This document shows, one piece after another, positions 61,774-64,000 of a stretch of 64,000 nt of DNA. The stretch comes from Klebsiella oxytoca NBRC 105695. Lineage in GTDB: Bacteria > Pseudomonadota > Gammaproteobacteria > Enterobacterales > Enterobacteriaceae. Each line of letters begins with the position of its first letter. The first letter of the stretch is position 1. The stretch is from NCBI RefSeq assembly GCF_001598695.1, contig NZ_BCZK01000006.1:186001-250000 (forward strand), read 5' to 3'. The notes under the pieces are model-generated. The model searched no databases. It worked only from the letters and a program-made list of their open reading frames with translations, and had not been told where the DNA came from. Position numbers and translations under genes: made by a program.

Positions 61774-62832
61774 TCAGGCGGCTATCGACACGCTTTTTAT
61801 CTGCGCATACAGCCGCTGGCCCGGGGCAACGCCCAGATCATCGCGAGCCCAGGGGCTGATGCGCGCCCACAGCGTGCGGCCGCTTATCTCCAGCCTGACC
61901 TCAACCTGCCCATGGCTTTCAATACACTGCATAACCTCCGCGGGCAAAATATTGCGAATACTGGTTTGCTGAGCGGGCTGCAGTACCAGAGACACGTCCG
62001 AGGCCTGAATGCGGATGCGCGCGGTTTCGCCCAGCGGCCTGTCAAGCCGGTTGACCCATATCTGCTGGTCGCCGATCGCCAGGGCGGTCATCGTATACTG
62101 CGGATGCTGGGCGGCAACAATCGCGCTCAGGATGGTACTTTGCTGATCCTCGGGCAGCCAGGGGTGCATCACGCTACTACTCCACACCTCTTCCAGGCAG
62201 CCAAAGGCTTTCACCTTCCCCGCCTCCAGCACCAGCACGTTATCCGCCAGGTGCTGGATCTCATCAAGAGAGTGGCTGACGTACAGCATCGGGATGTTAA
62301 TTTCGCGCGCCAGCCGCTGCAGATAGGGCAACAGCTCGCGCTTGCGCGGAATATCCAACGATGCCAGCGGTTCATCTAACAGCAGCAGCTCCGGCGCGGT
62401 AAGCAGCGCCCGGCCAATCGCGACCCGCTGTTTTTCTCCGCCGGAGAGTCCTCCCGGTAGCCGATCAAGCAGTGGCGCAATGCCGAGCAGATCGACCAGC
62501 TTATCGAACTGTCCGGCCATATTTTTTGCCATGCCATATTGCAGATTACCCCGCACTTTATAGTGCGGAAACAGGCGCGCGTCCTGAAAAACATAGCCAA
62601 TGCGGCGTTTTTCCGGCGCCAGGCAGATACGTTTTTCAACATCGTTTAGCACTCTGCCGTTAAGGACAATGCGCCCCTGCTGCGGGCGGGTCAGGCCGCT
62701 AATAGCGTTGATCAGCGAGGTTTTTCCCGCGCCAGAGACGCCGAATACCGCCGTAATGCCGCTGGCAGGGAGCGTCTCGCGGATTTGCAGACAGTGGGTT
62801 CCCAGCGTCTGGGTAAAATCGAGTTCAAGCAT
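61774..62832 (-). CDS. modC: Molybdate ABC transporter ATP-binding protein ModC
   Basis: A 352-residue ATPase: Walker [11 protein letters not shown] near residue 31, signature [15 protein letters not shown], Walker [13 protein letters not shown], and a C-terminal TOBE/molbindin domain that binds oxyanion. Last gene of modABC. Confidence 0.96.
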   Translation of the reverse strand: MLELDFTQTLGTHCLQIRETLPASGITAVFGVSGAGKTSLINAISGLTRPQQGRIVLNGRVLNDVEKRICLAPEKRRIGYVFQDARLFPHYKVRGNLQYGMAKNMAGQFDKLVDLLGIAPLLDRLPGGLSGGEKQRVAIGRALLTAPELLLLDEPLASLDIPRKRELLPYLQRLAREINIPMLYVSHSLDEIQHLADNVLVLEAGKVKAFGCLEEVWSSSVMHPWLPEDQQSTILSAIVAAQHPQYTMTALAIGDQQIWVNRLDRPLGETARIRIQASDVSLVLQPAQQTSIRNILPAEVMQCIESHGQVEVRLEISGRTLWARISPWARDDLGVAPGQRLYAQIKSVSIAA

Positions 62833-62833
62833 G

Positions 62834-63523
62834 TTATTTCCCCATCCGCTGACGGCTGAGGCGGGCCAGCCATTCGGAAATCAGCAGCGATACCAGCGCC
62901 AGCACAATCGAAATCAAGCATAAACGCGCGGCTGCGCCCTCGCCGCCGGGAGTCTGAATCAGGGTATACATTGCCGAAGGGATGGTACGCGTTTCACCGG
63001 GAATATTGGAAACAAAAGTGATAGTGGCGCCAAACTCGCCCAGCGAACGGGCAAAAGCCAGCACGGTGCCGACGATAATACCGGGTAGCGTCAACGGTAG
63101 CGTAATAGTGAAAAATACGCGCCAGCGCCCAGCGCCCAGGGTACGCGCCGCCTGCTCAAGCTTGATGTCCACCCCTTCCAGCGCGAGGCGAATGGCCCGC
63201 ACCATCAACGGAAAGGACATGACCGCCGCCGCCAGCACCGCGCCGCGCCAGCTAAACGCAAAGCTCAGCCCAAACCAGTCATATAGCCAGCTGCCGATAA
63301 AACCGCGGCGCCCCATCGCAATCAGCAACAGATAGCCCACCACCACCGGCGGCAGCACCAGCGGCAGGTGGATAACGCTATCGAGCAGCGCTTTACCGGG
63401 AAAATCTCGTCGCACCAGCAGCCAGGAGAAAAAGATGCCAAAAGGCAAGCTCAGTACCACCGCCAGGGAGGAGACTTTCAGGCTCAGCAGTACCGCCTGC
63501 CATTCAGGATCGCTTAAGAACAT
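62834..63523 (-). CDS. modB: Molybdate ABC transporter permease ModB
   Basis: A 229-residue permease with five to six helices and the EAA-type coupling loop [15 protein letters not shown]. Its start shares one base with the modA stop (TAATG); one base separates it from modC. Confidence 0.96.
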   Translation of the reverse strand: MFLSDPEWQAVLLSLKVSSLAVVLSLPFGIFFSWLLVRRDFPGKALLDSVIHLPLVLPPVVVGYLLLIAMGRRGFIGSWLYDWFGLSFAFSWRGAVLAAAVMSFPLMVRAIRLALEGVDIKLEQAARTLGAGRWRVFFTITLPLTLPGIIVGTVLAFARSLGEFGATITFVSNIPGETRTIPSAMYTLIQTPGGEGAAARLCLISIVLALVSLLISEWLARLSRQRMGK

Positions 63524-64000
63524 TAGTGGGTAGTGAATCCGTAACGTTTAAAGATGGCGGAAGCTTCCGGCCCTTTTAAATAGTCATAAAACGCGCTGAC
63601 CGTCGCACTGTTATGCCCGTCGACGATAGCCAGCGGATATTCCACCTTCTTATGGGAATCTTCCGGGAAGGTTCCGACGACTTTTACGCCTTTGCTGGCG
63701 ACCGCATCGGAGCCGTAGACGATCCCCAGCGGCGCTTCGCTGCGTTCAACCAGGGCCAGCGCGCCGCGCACGTCCTCTGCCGGCGCCAGCTTCGGCGACA
63801 GGGTTTCCCAGGCTCCCAGCTTTTGCAGCGCCTCTTTCGCATAGATGCCAGCAGGCACGTGTTCCGGGTCACCTACGGCCAGGCGGCCGCCTTTCAGCAG
63901 GCTGGTCCAGTCGGTTTTATCATTGATGTTTATCTCGCCCTGCGCGCTGGCTTTTGGCGCCACGACAACCAGGCTGTTACCGAGAAGGGTCGTCCGAGAA
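63523..64000 (-). CDS. modA: Molybdate-binding periplasmic protein ModA (partial)
   Basis: C-terminal part of about 158 residues; the 5' end, with the signal peptide, lies beyond the window. The sequence from LLGNSLVVVAPKAS through GDPEHVPAGIYAKEALQKLG, LGIVYGSDAVASKG and IFKRYGFTTH closely follows E. coli ModA, including the Ala/Val/Tyr region around the oxyanion site. Confidence 0.96.
   Translation of the reverse strand, partial: SRTTLLGNSLVVVAPKASAQGEININDKTDWTSLLKGGRLAVGDPEHVPAGIYAKEALQKLGAWETLSPKLAPAEDVRGALALVERSEAPLGIVYGSDAVASKGVKVVGTFPEDSHKKVEYPLAIVDGHNSATVSAFYDYLKGPEASAIFKRYGFTTH

Overview
The window is chromosomal DNA of an enteric gammaproteobacterium, most likely a Klebsiella or Raoultella-type organism. 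Gene order follows the E. coli segment from modABC/pgl through bio, uvrB, moa and rhlE to ybiO, read in the opposite direction. A histidine-utilisation (hut) locus sits beside bio, as in Klebsiella. The pmrA product matches Klebsiella PmrA closely from memory. No prophage, plasmid, IS element, rRNA, tRNA or CRISPR was seen. I cannot name the species.

Layout. 1-10259: ybiO, rlmF, a flavin-reductase-like gene, ybiI, ybiJ, ybiB, dinG, a tiny membrane-peptide ORF and rhlE. 10560-15807: an accessory catabolic island (two-subunit transketolase, SDR dehydrogenase, MFS transporter, divergent LysR regulator) lying between rhlE and cecR, which are neighbours in E. coli. 15842-25076: cecR with a 28-bp palindromic operator, the ybhGFSR efflux operon, ybhQ and ybhP-clsB-ybhN. 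25358-30214: ybhL, moaABCDE behind a molybdenum-cofactor riboswitch and a ModE-like site, and yvcK. 30262-33868: the polymyxin-resistance operon eptA(pmrC)-pmrA-pmrB, with a PmrA box and a convergent 30-codon pmrR with its own PmrA box; this is not where E. coli or Salmonella carry it. 34049-43131: uvrB with an SOS box, an orphan ABC ATPase, bioDCFB/bioA around a BirA operator, and ybhB. 43136-51061: REP elements and the hut genes (permease, H, U, C, G, I).

51261-57509 holds ybhC followed by a signalling block that E. coli keeps elsewhere: a Bdm-like small protein with a LuxR-type regulator, bluR, the blue-light receptor bluF, and ycgZ-ymgA-ariR. TGTACA half-sites recur in all three intergenic promoter regions of this block, suggesting that one MerR-family regulator (BluR) controls all of it, including the bdm-luxR pair. 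57605-64000: a MocR-type regulator with a divergent GNAT acetyltransferase, pgl, ybhA and modCBA, with modA cut by the window end.

The most interesting items are the BluR-motif block with its hairpin-rich bdm leader, the pmrR gene and its PmrA box, the split-transketolase island, the orphan ABC ATPase with a broken signature motif, and the palindrome at cecR. Family names and comparisons with E. coli rest on recalled homologues, not on database searches.
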